From: Alkalibacterium subtropicum
GTDB lineage: Bacteria > Bacillota > Bacilli > Lactobacillales > Carnobacteriaceae_A
Assembly (NCBI RefSeq): GCF_900112455.1
Contig: NZ_FOLT01000010.1
Span: 1-60,536, forward strand
DNA length: 60,536 nucleotides
Reading direction: 5' to 3'
Positions 24,943 to 34,220 of the stretch are shown in pieces. The stretch's first letter is position 1; each line of letters opens with the position of its first letter. The notes beneath the pieces were generated by a model. It searched no databases, was not told the DNA's origin, and saw only the letters and a program-made list of their open reading frames with translations. Both the position numbers and the translations under genes were made by a program.

Positions 24943-26313
24943 ATGTATTTTAAATCTTTTTTTGACACACAGCTGGCTCAAATGGCCTATCTTGTCGGCT
25001 GCCAGCAGACCGGAGAAGCCATCATCATCGATCCTCTCCGAGATATCGAAGCCTATATAGAGACTGCTGAGGCAGAAGGACTGAAGATCACAAAAACAGC
25101 GGAAACGCATATCCATGCCGACTTTGCTTCTGGCCTCCGAGATGTCATCCGAAAACTGGGCGCCGTTCCCTACGTTTCTGACATGGGTGGCGAAGACTGG
25201 ACATATCAGAATATGCCTGACAACACAGTATTCCTGAGAGAAGGCGACACCATTAAAATCGGCAATATCCTCCTCGATGTGATGCACACACCCGGACATA
25301 CGCCAGAGAGCCTTTCGTTTTTACTGACGGACAAAGGTGGCGGATCTTCGGTTCCCATGGGCATCTTCTCTGGCGATTTCCTTTTCGTCGGGGATGTCGG
25401 CCGTCCAGATCTCCTTGAAACAGCCGCAAAAATGGAAGGCACGACGGATGCCGGGGCTAAAGATATGTTCAGATCTGTACAAAAAGCAAAAGCGCTGCCA
25501 GATCATCTGCAAGTCTGGCCGGGACACGGTGCTGGGAGTGCCTGCGGTAAATCACTCGGCGCTGTCCCGATGAGCACACTCGGATATGAGAAGGAAAACA
25601 ACTGGGCATTTCAGTATGTTGATGAAGAAGCATTCAAAAAAGAGCTTGTAGAAGATCAGCCGGAACCGCCGCATTACTTTGCCGAAATGAAGAAAATCAA
25701 CAAGCTGGATGTTCCCCTGGCTTCTGACATACGGACCTATCCCGTTGCGTCAAGGGAACTGACGGAAATAACGATCGATCTTCGGGCTAAAGAGGTTTAC
25801 CAGTCAAAACATGCATACGGGACACTCAATATTCCCATGAATGAGAATTTCCTCAGTTATGCCGGCTGGTTCCTTGACTATGAAAAAGAGCTGACCCTCA
25901 TCGGGTCCAAGGAAGAGGCTGACGCAGCAGCAAGACAGCTTCAGCTCATCGGCTACGATAAAGTAAAGGGCTATGTCAGTCCAAACGCATTAGACTTGGA
26001 GACTGTTTCTCTGACTACCGAGGCTGAGGAATTTTTGAGGATGTACAGGGAGAAAAAACAAGAGTTAAACATCTTGGATGTAAGAAGTATAGCCGAATGG
26101 AAAGAAAATCATTTAGACGGCGCTGAGCATATCCTGTTCGGTGATCTCTTAAAAAAAGAGATTCCTTTTGACAAAAACGCCCCTGTCTTTGTCCATTGTC
26201 AGACGGGTATACGCTCTGGGATTGCCCTTGGTGCGCTGGAAAAACGGGGCTTCGCACATGCTGTAAATATTAAAGGCGGCTTCGAAGCACTGGAAGCACT
26301 GATGGACGAGTGA
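24943..26313 (+). CDS. MBL-fold persulfide dioxygenase with two rhodanese domains (CstB-like)
   Basis: 456 residues. An N-terminal MBL domain (metal motif HIHADF at residues 56-61, then HTPGHTPESL, FSGDFLFVGDVGR and WPGHGAGS) is followed by a first rhodanese-like domain (about 265-355) without an obvious catalytic Cys and a C-terminal rhodanese (about 360-456) with VHCQTGIRSG. This order matches S. aureus CstB, which oxidises low-molecular-weight persulfides to thiosulfate. No cst repressor or sulfide:quinone reductase gene lies nearby. RBS AAGGAG precedes the ATG. Confidence 0.88.
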   Translation: MYFKSFFDTQLAQMAYLVGCQQTGEAIIIDPLRDIEAYIETAEAEGLKITKTAETHIHADFASGLRDVIRKLGAVPYVSDMGGEDWTYQNMPDNTVFLREGDTIKIGNILLDVMHTPGHTPESLSFLLTDKGGGSSVPMGIFSGDFLFVGDVGRPDLLETAAKMEGTTDAGAKDMFRSVQKAKALPDHLQVWPGHGAGSACGKSLGAVPMSTLGYEKENNWAFQYVDEEAFKKELVEDQPEPPHYFAEMKKINKLDVPLASDIRTYPVASRELTEITIDLRAKEVYQSKHAYGTLNIPMNENFLSYAGWFLDYEKELTLIGSKEEADAAARQLQLIGYDKVKGYVSPNALDLETVSLTTEAEEFLRMYREKKQELNILDVRSIAEWKENHLDGAEHILFGDLLKKEIPFDKNAPVFVHCQTGIRSGIALGALEKRGFAHAVNIKGGFEALEALMDE

Positions 26314-26381
26314 TCTAGTATAGATTGAAGTGATGAATGTATTTTCACTATTAAGTAATCAAACTTTGAATACTTAAAGGT

Positions 26382-26403
26382 AGCGGTCGACGTGTCGACC
26401 GCT
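26382..26403. other. Perfect GTCGAC-centred inverted repeat after the CstB-like gene
   Basis: AGCGGTCGAC and GTCGACCGCT are separated by two bases, with AAGG/CCTT extending the stem. No T run follows, so termination is uncertain. It borders the palindrome cluster that follows. Confidence 0.5.
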
Positions 26404-26418
26404 TTCCTTATCATATGC

Positions 26419-26719
26419 AGGTTCGACAGTTAGGATCTGTTAGCGCTCTCCTACGTGCTGAATGTAGCAAAGTTCGGTAGGTACATGCTCCTTATTTCTT
26501 CCTAACTGTCGAACCTAGGTGATGTTCGGTCGATAGAAATCGACACAGGCAACCTACTTACCGAAGAAGGGCCTATTCGGTAAGTAGCACGTCAAACGGC
26601 TTGTTTACGTGTCGAATAGAGGGTTGCTTCGGTAAGTAGCTGATTGGTTTTGTTCGCTACTTACCGAACATAATCAACTTCGACAGGTTAGCTTCCTGAA
26701 TAATATCCTACTTGTCGAA
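26419..26719. repeat. Cluster of nested inverted repeats built on a TTCGRYARGTAG motif
   Basis: Within the 550-base gap between the CstB-like and MATE genes, a 17-bp arm starting AGGTTCGACAG (26419-26435) has its perfect complement at 26500-26516. CTACTTACCGAA (26554-26565) faces TTCGGTAAGTAG (26576-26587). TTCGGTAAGTAGC (26628-26640) faces its complement at 26656-26668. TTCGACAGGTTAG (26679-26691) faces CTACTTGTCGAA (26708-26719). Related single copies start at 26473 and 26525. No ORF is present. It may be a MITE-like element, a structured RNA or a protein-binding array. Confidence 0.8.
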
Positions 26720-26768
26720 CACGCTTAAAAAAAGACCACAGCAGAAATTCCAGTTTTTCTAACACAAC

Positions 26769-26811
26769 AAAGCATAGATATTTTGTAGATCCAACAAAAT
26801 ATCTCTGCTTT
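26769..26811 (-). terminator. Probable terminator of the MATE gene
   Basis: AGATATTTTGT pairs with ACAAAATATCT and is extended by AAGCA/TGCTT. The minus-strand tail is only moderately T-rich. Confidence 0.55.
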
Positions 26812-26863
26812 ACATTCCTATTTAAATTAAAATACACGCTTGTCCCAAGTTCTCTTCTGTCGA

Positions 26864-28219
26864 TTATTTTAACGGTTCGATTTTCTTCTTGTACAAAAAA
26901 CGCATGGCCAAAACGGCAAAGACAACGGTCACACTTTCAGAAATCAGCTTCGACCACCAGACCATGTTGACATCTCCAGTCAGGGATAAGGCATAGGCAA
27001 CCGGCACGAGCACGAGCAGTTGCCGGATGACCTGGATCCATAAGCTGATAACAGCATTGCCGATCGCCTGAAAAACAGTACCCAGCATGATACTTATGCC
27101 GGCAAAGACAAAACTCAGGCTGATCGTTCTCAATGCAGGGACCCCGATCCTCAGCATCTCCTCTGAGGCACTGAACAGGTTCAAAAACTGGACAGGGAAG
27201 ATCTGAAACAGGACAGTCCCTGTCAGCATGATCAGTGCCCCATACATGAGAGACAGTTTGATCGCTTTGACCATACGATCCTTATTCCTTGCGCCGAAAT
27301 TATAAGAAACGATAGGGATCATACCGTTATTCAAACCGAATACTGGCATGAATGCAAAGCCCTGAAGTTTGATATAGACCCCGTATACCGCTATAGCTGT
27401 GGGTGTGAACTGCAGCAGGATATTATTGAAGATCAGCGTCACCAGCGACGTGATGGAGGTCATGACCATCGATGGGATACCTACAGAATAAATGCGCTTG
27501 ATCACTTTCAGATCCGGCTTGTTTCCGAAGATATGCATATCCAAGTCGTCATTGACTTTACTGTTTATGACAAAGGCGAGTGTAGCGGAGGTGACCTGGG
27601 CGATGATCGTGGCGATGGCTGCCCCATATACCCCAAGTGCAGGAATACCGAACCAGCCGAAAATAAGGATCGGATCAAGAATGATGTTCAAGACAGCCCC
27701 TGTGCCTTGAGTGATCATCGTATAGTAGGTCCGGCCGGTGGCCTGCAGAATCCGTTCATAAGTGAACTGCATCAGTTTACCTATGGACAGGGTCGTGATG
27801 AGCACCGTATATTCCATCCCGTATCGAATGATCTCAGCATTGTCTGTCTGCATTTCAAAAAAGGGGCGGACAAAGAAGAGTCCAAAGACTAAGAAGATCC
27901 CATAATGGAAGAATGTCAGGAACACCCCATTATTAGCCGCATCGCTTGCCAGCTTTCTGTCGCCTTCACCTAAACGCTTGGATAACTCTGCATTCATGCC
28001 GACACCCGTTCCGATCCCGATGGCAACCATGAGCATCTGAATCGGGAAGACGAGTGACAGAGCAGCCAGTGCTTCTTCGCTGATCTGAGCGACGAACATG
28101 CTGTCCACCACATTATAAAGCGACTGGATGAACATGGAAATCATCATAGGAACAGAGAGCGTCAGAATCAGTCTGTTCATCGGCATCGTCCCGAGTTTTT
28201 CTGAATTCATGTTTTTCAT
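26864..28219 (-). CDS. MATE-family efflux transporter
   Basis: 451 residues with twelve hydrophobic segments in two homologous halves. The MATE opening (LILTLSVPMMISMFIQSLYNVVDSMFV) and second-half opening (IYSVGIPSMVMTSITSLVTL) are both visible, in part. It would expel cationic drugs or metabolites using a Na+ or H+ gradient. The start is at the ATG with AGGAG 8 bp upstream on the minus strand; the frame extends ten codons further to 28249 without a ribosome site. Confidence 0.9.
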   Translation of the reverse strand: MKNMNSEKLGTMPMNRLILTLSVPMMISMFIQSLYNVVDSMFVAQISEEALAALSLVFPIQMLMVAIGIGTGVGMNAELSKRLGEGDRKLASDAANNGVFLTFFHYGIFLVFGLFFVRPFFEMQTDNAEIIRYGMEYTVLITTLSIGKLMQFTYERILQATGRTYYTMITQGTGAVLNIILDPILIFGWFGIPALGVYGAAIATIIAQVTSATLAFVINSKVNDDLDMHIFGNKPDLKVIKRIYSVGIPSMVMTSITSLVTLIFNNILLQFTPTAIAVYGVYIKLQGFAFMPVFGLNNGMIPIVSYNFGARNKDRMVKAIKLSLMYGALIMLTGTVLFQIFPVQFLNLFSASEEMLRIGVPALRTISLSFVFAGISIMLGTVFQAIGNAVISLWIQVIRQLLVLVPVAYALSLTGDVNMVWWSKLISESVTVVFAVLAMRFLYKKKIEPLK

Positions 28220-28394
28220 ATCTGTTTCTCCTAAACTATGTATCTTCAAATAGTAACTTCTTTAGTATACAAAAGTATGAACGCGAATTGAAGTGAATGG
28301 TCTTATTTTAAATTAAACTTATTATAATGATTCTAACTTTTTTGAGAGAACACTTTCTGGTAAACTAAGCTAATAACAGAAAGGCATGAGACTA

Positions 28395-29072
28395 ATGAAA
28401 CTCTTGAGAAAAATATTGACCTTGCTTTTAGTGCTTATGATAGGGTTCTGGCTTGGGGCAAGCGGCCTGCTGAACGGGACGCGTGCCGGAAACTGGATGA
28501 ATACTGCCGTCCATTACTTTCCGACCCGCACAGAACTGCAGCAGTTGAGATCTTCGTTTGATACCCTGCCTATTATCGGCGATACTTCTTTTACAAGTGA
28601 TCAGGAAGGTCAGGAATCAGAAAACAAGACGATACTGGAATCAAATACACACGCAGACGTCGACTATGACCGCGTGGAACAGACGATAGTGACCCTAGTG
28701 AATGAGCTGAGAAAAGAACAGGAGCTGAATACACTAGCCTCCAATGATATGCTGAAAGCTGCGGCGATCATCCGTGCCGTAGAAACGGAAGAAAGCTTCT
28801 CCCATACCCGTCCCGACGGATCAGGTCCCTTTACTGTCTTTGAAGAAGAAGGCATTTCTTATCCTTATAAGGTCGTTGGCGAGAACCTGGGGATGGCGAC
28901 CTATTATATGGATGAAGAAGAAATGGCTGAACTGCTGTTCAATGGCTGGGTCGAAAGTGAAGGCCATTACGAAAACATGATCAAGCCGGAGTATGAGGAG
29001 ATCGGTGTGGGTGTTCATTATGACGGCGAATTTCTCTACGCCACTCAAATGTTTGGCACCCCCTTATACTGA
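28395..29072 (+). CDS. CAP/SCP-domain secreted or membrane-anchored protein (YkwD-like)
   Basis: 225 residues. One N-terminal hydrophobic segment (about 7-24, LLRKILTLLLVLMIGFWLG) serves as anchor or signal. A variable linker follows, then a CAP domain from about residue 95 (VNELRKEQELNTLASNDML, FSHTRPDGSGPF, VGENLGMA, GWVESEGHYENM, IGVGV), with the conserved His and Glu residues. Function in bacteria is unsettled. The start is placed at 28395, where AAAGG is about 10 bp upstream, instead of 28386, where it is adjacent. Confidence 0.85.
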   Translation: MKLLRKILTLLLVLMIGFWLGASGLLNGTRAGNWMNTAVHYFPTRTELQQLRSSFDTLPIIGDTSFTSDQEGQESENKTILESNTHADVDYDRVEQTIVTLVNELRKEQELNTLASNDMLKAAAIIRAVETEESFSHTRPDGSGPFTVFEEEGISYPYKVVGENLGMATYYMDEEEMAELLFNGWVESEGHYENMIKPEYEEIGVGVHYDGEFLYATQMFGTPLY

Positions 29073-29110
29073 GCAGCCAAATAACTGACTATCACTTGAC
29101 TGAACTGTAA

Positions 29111-29150
29111 AGCAGAAGCGGGATGACGCTCACTCCGCTTCTGCTTTTTT
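29111..29150. terminator. Bidirectional terminator between the CAP and PK-like genes
   Basis: AGCAGAAGCGG pairs with CCGCTTCTGCT and is followed by six T. Confidence 0.85.
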
Positions 29151-29164
29151 GTCTGCGCTCTTCT

Positions 29165-30667
29165 CTATTTGTCTTTGGCAATACTTAACGCTCTCAAAAG
29201 CGCTGTTTTTTTGTATTGGTGTTCCTGCATCTTCTCCAGTATTTCACTTAAGAACGCCACACCTTCCGGAAGATAATCCCCCTTATTCAACATGACGCAC
29301 TCTGCCCGTTCACTCTCGGCTGCATCCGTCACCTCGGCTCTGGTTGGGATCCCGCTTGAAACCATATTATCCAGCACTTCTGTCCCCCAAACGACTGGGA
29401 TATCGGCCGCTTCACAGATCCACATGATCTCCTGCTGAAGTTCAGCTAACCGGCTGTATCCCGTTTCCACAGCCAAATCACCTCTGGCGATCATGACACT
29501 GAATGGATTCTTGCTGGCTGCGGTCATTATGATGGCTGGCAGATTCTCCACAGCTTGAATGGTTTCTATTTTTGCCATCAGAGGGATTTCAGCAGCGCGC
29601 TGTTCACTTGTCTGATGGACAAGCTCTTTCTGGACTTTCTTGATATCTTCCGTGTCTTTAACAAAAGACAGCCCGAGGATATCGGCGCGCTCCACAGCAA
29701 ATCCCAGATCTTTTTTGTCCTTTGTCGTCAGCATTTCAAGGTCGAACTGGCTTTTCGGGAAGTTCAATCCTTTTTCGGCTTTCACGCGCACACTCTTTCC
29801 GGTACGGGTCCGGTTCACTTTAAGAACGGCGCCATTATCCGTTATCTCCTCTACTTCTGATTCGATCGTTCCATCATCATATAAAACCGGATCGCCTTTT
29901 TGGAGCGTTTCAAATATTTCCGGAATACTGCATCCGGCTGTGACTTTTGATTCAAACTCAAGAGGTAGCGTCTGATTGTCCTTCGTCAAGTACCACCTGT
30001 CGCCAGGACTGACTTTCGGTTTTTTCAAGGTTGTGAACACCCAGTCTGTTCTTATTTTAGGGCCTGCAATGTCCATCAGTATTTTCACTTCTGTCTGCTC
30101 GGCTTTTGCTGCTTTTCGTACATTATCGATCATTTTTCCCCAGGTTTCGGTGTTATCGTGAGCACAGTTGATCCGGGCGACATTCATACCGCATACGATC
30201 AGTTGTCTGAGAAACTTGCTGTCTGTTGCTGCTTCAGATGGCAAAGTGACCATGATACGCGTGTGCCGGGTCTGGGGCTGATCCCCGAACTGTTCATTCG
30301 CATTTTTGCTCAACTGTTCCTGACCTGTGATATAGGCTGCATGGGAAGGATAGGACCATTGACTCTCTTTCCCCGCTATCGCCGATAAACTGGCCAGAAC
30401 AGCATCGATATTGTTAAGTGTACGGGATTCCAGTCTGCCCAGCGAAGACAAGCCCCAAGGTGTCAATTCACTTTGTATATCTCGCACATCACGTCTTCTG
30501 AGGGCAAGATAATAGGCTAAATTCTGTGCACTTAACTCAAATGCTTCCCGGCTGATTTCTTTTTCCCATTTTTTGAATGCTTCTGATCCTTCTTTATACA
30601 CATTTTCTCTCAACTCTGCGACTTTGCTCAACAAGTGATTCACACGTTCGGTGGATTCCTCATTCAT
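29165..30667 (-). CDS. Atypical pyruvate-kinase-like protein with N-terminal extension and no C-domain
   Basis: 500 residues. An unrecognised N-terminal region of about 130 residues, rich in charged helices, precedes a pyruvate kinase barrel. Visible features are GMNVARINCAHD, ILMDIAGPKIRT, a B-domain insertion, MAKIETIQAVEN with the catalytic-type Lys, MIARGDLAVE and SGIPTRAEVTDAAE. The chain ends soon after VMLNKGDYLPEG, so the allosteric C-terminal domain of normal pyruvate kinase is missing. The canonical RxNxSHG is RINCAHD here. It is 145 bp downstream of a PPK2-type kinase gene on the same strand. It may act on phosphoenolpyruvate or a related enolate; the reaction is uncertain. Confidence 0.8.
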   Translation of the reverse strand: MNEESTERVNHLLSKVAELRENVYKEGSEAFKKWEKEISREAFELSAQNLAYYLALRRRDVRDIQSELTPWGLSSLGRLESRTLNNIDAVLASLSAIAGKESQWSYPSHAAYITGQEQLSKNANEQFGDQPQTRHTRIMVTLPSEAATDSKFLRQLIVCGMNVARINCAHDNTETWGKMIDNVRKAAKAEQTEVKILMDIAGPKIRTDWVFTTLKKPKVSPGDRWYLTKDNQTLPLEFESKVTAGCSIPEIFETLQKGDPVLYDDGTIESEVEEITDNGAVLKVNRTRTGKSVRVKAEKGLNFPKSQFDLEMLTTKDKKDLGFAVERADILGLSFVKDTEDIKKVQKELVHQTSEQRAAEIPLMAKIETIQAVENLPAIIMTAASKNPFSVMIARGDLAVETGYSRLAELQQEIMWICEAADIPVVWGTEVLDNMVSSGIPTRAEVTDAAESERAECVMLNKGDYLPEGVAFLSEILEKMQEHQYKKTALLRALSIAKDK

Positions 30668-30811
30668 ATTTTCACCTCTCCTGACTGCTATCGGTATAGG
30701 ACTGCTGTTATCTTTAGTTATATTATACCGGATTCTGTCCTCAACTCACGGGATAGCTCTCCGGTGTACATGCAGAAAAAGAGCATCTCACAAGAAATAC
30801 TCTTTGTCTAT

Positions 30812-32290
30812 TTATGAATCCAGCTGATCTATCTTCTTTCTTGCCTGTTCTATGAATGTTTTCAGCACTTTTATGCGCGCGTACTTCTTCTGCTGTCCTT
30901 CTACGATGACCCAGGGTGCATGATCCGTATCCGTCCGAACCAGCATCTCATTCATCGCCTCGATATGTTCATCCCATTTCTCGCGGTTACGCCAGTCTTC
31001 ATCAGTCAACTTGTACACTTTGTCCGGTTCGGTCTCACGGTCTTTAAACCGGTCCAGCTGCTCTTTCTTATCGATATAGATAAAGAATTTTAATACAAGC
31101 GTCCCGGCATTAGAGAGATGCTTTTCCATCTCATTTATTTCCCTGTAGGCCCGGTTCCACTCTTCCATATCAGCCAGACCTTCCACACGCTCGACCATGA
31201 CCCGGCCATACCAGCTCCGGTCGAAAATCTTCATGTCACCTTCTTTAGGAAAATTCTGATAAAATCGCCATAAATAATGATGGGCCCGTTCAAGCTGTGA
31301 AGGCGCCGAAATCGTCACCACTTCATACCCCCGAGGATCCATTTCTCGTGTCAGCCGTTCGATGGCACCACCTTTACCTGCAGCGTCTACGCCTTCAAAC
31401 ACCAGCACCGTCGGTATTCCTTTGGTATATAACTCAAACGCAAGTTCTTGAGCTTCCATCTGGAGTTCGTCTTTCAACTTATCGTATTCATCATCGTCAA
31501 GTTTCAAATTCAAGTTCAATTGACTCAGCGGCTTTTCCTTGGGCACATAATCTCTCATCTGTCTGCGCAGTCCCCCATTTTTCATTCCCAGGATCCTGTC
31601 GATGCCTTCATGTATGAGATCGATCGACATGCCAAGCACTTTATCTGATGCCGCTTCTTTATCTTCAGAAGAAACGATGTGCCACTTGCTGAAGGTGAAG
31701 TCGGACTTTTCCAGTATTTTATCAAAATGTTCAAGATAGTCATTATAATGATCATACTGATCCTCATCACGCTCGCTGATCATGAAGGAACGGTATTCAT
31801 CCTCTTTCAATTCATCGATGCGCTTTTGCTGGGTATTTTCTTTCTGGTGAAGGAAAAACTTGATGATGATCGCCTTATCGTCCAGCAGCTGTTTTTCTAT
31901 CGAACTGATATCTTGGATATGTTTCTCCAGCTCTTTGTCTGTGACCGACAGATCATTGAACAGCTTGAAATAAAAGCTGCGGTCATAAATAGCGATATCT
32001 CCATACCGTGGGGTTTTATTCCAGAAGCGGCATAGAAAAGGACGGGTCCGTTCTTCTTCCGTGGGCGTTTCAAAGACACTTACTTTGAAATGCTTAGGAT
32101 TCAGCTCTTTCACGAGATCCTTTATGACATATCCTTTCCCTGATGATTCCCAGCCATCCACTATAATAAGCACGGGAATATCCAAGTTTCCGATCAGCCG
32201 CTGAGCACGTGACAAACGCTCGCCGAGTTCTTTGGTTTTAAAGTCACTGTATTCGTTCTCAAAATCATCAAAGTCATAATCTTTTAGCAT
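30812..32290 (-). CDS. Polyphosphate:AMP phosphotransferase (two-domain PPK2, class II)
   Basis: 492 residues with two PPK2 kinase domains in tandem. Domain 1 has VDGWESSGKGYVIKDL and YDRSFY; domain 2 has FEGVDAAGKGGAIERL, the MDPRGYEV loop and FDRSWYGRVMVERVEG. Two-domain proteins of this size phosphorylate AMP to ADP with polyphosphate, the second domain being the active one. Walker A in domain 1 is degenerate (ESSGKG). It lies upstream of a pyruvate-kinase-like gene, suggesting a shared energy-salvage role. Confidence 0.88.
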   Translation of the reverse strand: MLKDYDFDDFENEYSDFKTKELGERLSRAQRLIGNLDIPVLIIVDGWESSGKGYVIKDLVKELNPKHFKVSVFETPTEEERTRPFLCRFWNKTPRYGDIAIYDRSFYFKLFNDLSVTDKELEKHIQDISSIEKQLLDDKAIIIKFFLHQKENTQQKRIDELKEDEYRSFMISERDEDQYDHYNDYLEHFDKILEKSDFTFSKWHIVSSEDKEAASDKVLGMSIDLIHEGIDRILGMKNGGLRRQMRDYVPKEKPLSQLNLNLKLDDDEYDKLKDELQMEAQELAFELYTKGIPTVLVFEGVDAAGKGGAIERLTREMDPRGYEVVTISAPSQLERAHHYLWRFYQNFPKEGDMKIFDRSWYGRVMVERVEGLADMEEWNRAYREINEMEKHLSNAGTLVLKFFIYIDKKEQLDRFKDRETEPDKVYKLTDEDWRNREKWDEHIEAMNEMLVRTDTDHAPWVIVEGQQKKYARIKVLKTFIEQARKKIDQLDS

Positions 32291-32399
32291 GCTGCTTTCT
32301 CCCCTTCCTTAAGATCACTTCAGTCATGCGTATCTGATCCTGAGAGCAGTAAAAGGACCATACTGATCAGTGTAGAAATATATTTTCTGGTATGATCAG

Positions 32400-33143
32400 T
32401 CAGAATCCGGTTCTGTGTTCCTCCCTGGATCGTTCAGCCTCAGCCTTTCTCCTGTTTCTGGCCCGGCGTTTCTTCTCAGCTTCTGTGAGCGGGGCGTAGT
32501 CTTTCATACCACGTATCGCGCCACCGGCGATCTCCCACAGATACAAACTTGCTATACTCCCGTACGGCGAGTACCGACGCTGATATTTTTTAAATAGTTT
32601 TTCCGTTATCCGTCTGTGATGATAAAGCATACGGAGTCCCCGATGTATGGCCAGATCATCCCAGCTTAAAATATCCTGACGCCCCATCGAAAAAATCATC
32701 AGCATTTCTGCGGTCCATACACCCACGCCTTTGATCCGGGAGAGCTCTCTGATTACTTCTGTGTCTGTCATGGTCTCAAGCGCATGCAGGTCGATTTCCC
32801 GGTCACGGATCCGTCTGGATGCTTCTTTAATATAGGATACTTTTCTGAACGAAATGCCGATGGACTGGATCTCCTCGTCAGAATGACTCAGAATGTTTTC
32901 AGGCGTCACTTCCCCGACTATGTCGGTCAACCTGCTCCATATCGTTGCCTGTGCTTTCATGGAAATCTGCTGACCGATGATGCTGTTTAAAAGAGCTGAA
33001 AAGAGATCAGGCTGCAGTGAGCGTTCCAGAGGACCCACTTCTTCTATCACTTTTCCCAGTACCTCGTCTTTTTCTTTCAAGTAGCGAAGGGCTTCTTTAT
33101 CGAGCCCAATTGACGCACGCTGTTCAGTTTGCTTTTGCTTCAT
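32400..33143 (-). CDS. DNA-3-methyladenine glycosylase II (AlkA-type, HhH-GPD)
   Basis: 247 residues of the helix-hairpin-helix base-excision family. FSALLNSIIGQQISMKAQ starts the core, the hairpin is LSRIKGVGVWTAEML, and the catalytic Asp lies in SWDDLAIHRG near residue 160. The E. coli AlkA N-terminal domain is absent, as in B. subtilis YfjP-like proteins. It removes alkylated purines from DNA. The C-terminus is very basic (KKRRARNRRKAEAER), possibly aiding DNA binding. Confidence 0.88.
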   Translation of the reverse strand: MKQKQTEQRASIGLDKEALRYLKEKDEVLGKVIEEVGPLERSLQPDLFSALLNSIIGQQISMKAQATIWSRLTDIVGEVTPENILSHSDEEIQSIGISFRKVSYIKEASRRIRDREIDLHALETMTDTEVIRELSRIKGVGVWTAEMLMIFSMGRQDILSWDDLAIHRGLRMLYHHRRITEKLFKKYQRRYSPYGSIASLYLWEIAGGAIRGMKDYAPLTEAEKKRRARNRRKAEAERSREEHRTGF

Positions 33144-33199
33144 ATCTCACTAGCCTTTCTGTAAAGACCCATTAAAATTTTGAATTTTCTATTTACCAG

Positions 33200-33979
33200 T
33201 CAGTACAGTTCCGGTCGACGGTCCTGGTAGACAGCAATCTCACGACGCGCTTTCGCTATGCTGTCTAAATCAAGGTCTGCCCACAGCAGTTTTTCTTCTT
33301 CTCTTGCCGAAGTCACTCTCTCACCCAATGGACTGTAAATGGTGGAGTGGCCACAGAAGGTGAGCTTGTCTGTGGTGCCTATACTGTTGACACCGACGAC
33401 GAAGAACTGATTCTCTATTGCCCGGGCACACAGCAGCGTTTCCCATGCCTGCACCCGTGGATGGGGCCAGGCTGCCGGTATGAACAGGACTTGAACATCC
33501 TCCAGGGCCATCCGTCTGATCCATTCGGTGAAGCGGAGGTCATAACAGGTCGCTACACCCACTTTTATACCGTCCAGCTCAAAGATACCCAGCTCGTTCC
33601 CTGCCGTAAATTTCTTATGCTCATTCGAGGGAGAAAAGAGGTGCACTTTATTATAGGTGTGCACGAGTTCTCCCTCCCGGTTAAATGAATAGCTTGTATT
33701 ATAGTAGTGACCCCCTGATTCGACAGCGACCGAGCCGCCGACGATATTCACCTGGTGCTTCCTGGCCAGACCGCTTAAAAAACGTTTTGTTTCTTCGCCG
33801 TCCTTGTCAGAGTTTTCTTTTAGATCGTCCGGGAAGAAGGAGACGTTCCACATTTCAGGCAGAACCAGCACATCCGGTTTGTTTCTCATTACCGCCGTAT
33901 CGATCAGCTCTGTTATTTTACGTTTGTTTTTATTAGTATCCTTGTAAGCGAGATCCATCTGCAGTGCACACACTTTCAT
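33200..33979 (-). CDS. Carbon-nitrogen hydrolase, nitrilase superfamily (omega-amidase/YafV-like)
   Basis: 259 residues with the Glu-Lys-Cys triad: Glu in VLPEMWN near residue 42, Lys in YNKVHLF near 110, Cys in VATCYDLRF near 144. Nit2/YafV-type enzymes hydrolyse alpha-ketoglutaramate and similar amides made by transaminases. No aminotransferase gene is adjacent. The AlkA-type gene lies 56 bp downstream on the same strand. Confidence 0.87.
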   Translation of the reverse strand: MKVCALQMDLAYKDTNKNKRKITELIDTAVMRNKPDVLVLPEMWNVSFFPDDLKENSDKDGEETKRFLSGLARKHQVNIVGGSVAVESGGHYYNTSYSFNREGELVHTYNKVHLFSPSNEHKKFTAGNELGIFELDGIKVGVATCYDLRFTEWIRRMALEDVQVLFIPAAWPHPRVQAWETLLCARAIENQFFVVGVNSIGTTDKLTFCGHSTIYSPLGERVTSAREEEKLLWADLDLDSIAKARREIAVYQDRRPELY

Positions 33980-34220
33980 ACTGACACCCCTATTTATTAG
34001 TTACTCTCAGTTTATCAATAATGACGGATGTAAGCCATTAGTAGACGTTCTTGAATTGACAGGAGTTGAAGACCGACAGATTTGAGCGAAAAATCAGCAT
34101 CTTGCATTTCTGTCTGCTTCCTGCGCCTTTCTTATAGTAACTGAGCTACATAATTGTCAGGAGTTAAAAAAATAGGAAGAAATGGATCTGCAGGGGTTTC
34201 TGCTGAGAAAAAAGCAAAAA
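33980..34220. other. Intergenic stretch upstream of the nitrilase gene
   Basis: No ORF, promoter pair or repeat that I can support. The groEL terminator begins at its right edge. Confidence 0.4.

Noticed and set aside
26419-26516. Integron attC site (GTTAGG/CCTAAC arms)
   Set aside because: The arms resemble attC core ends, but the stem is perfectly paired and lacks the bulged bases of attC sites, and no integrase or cassette follows.
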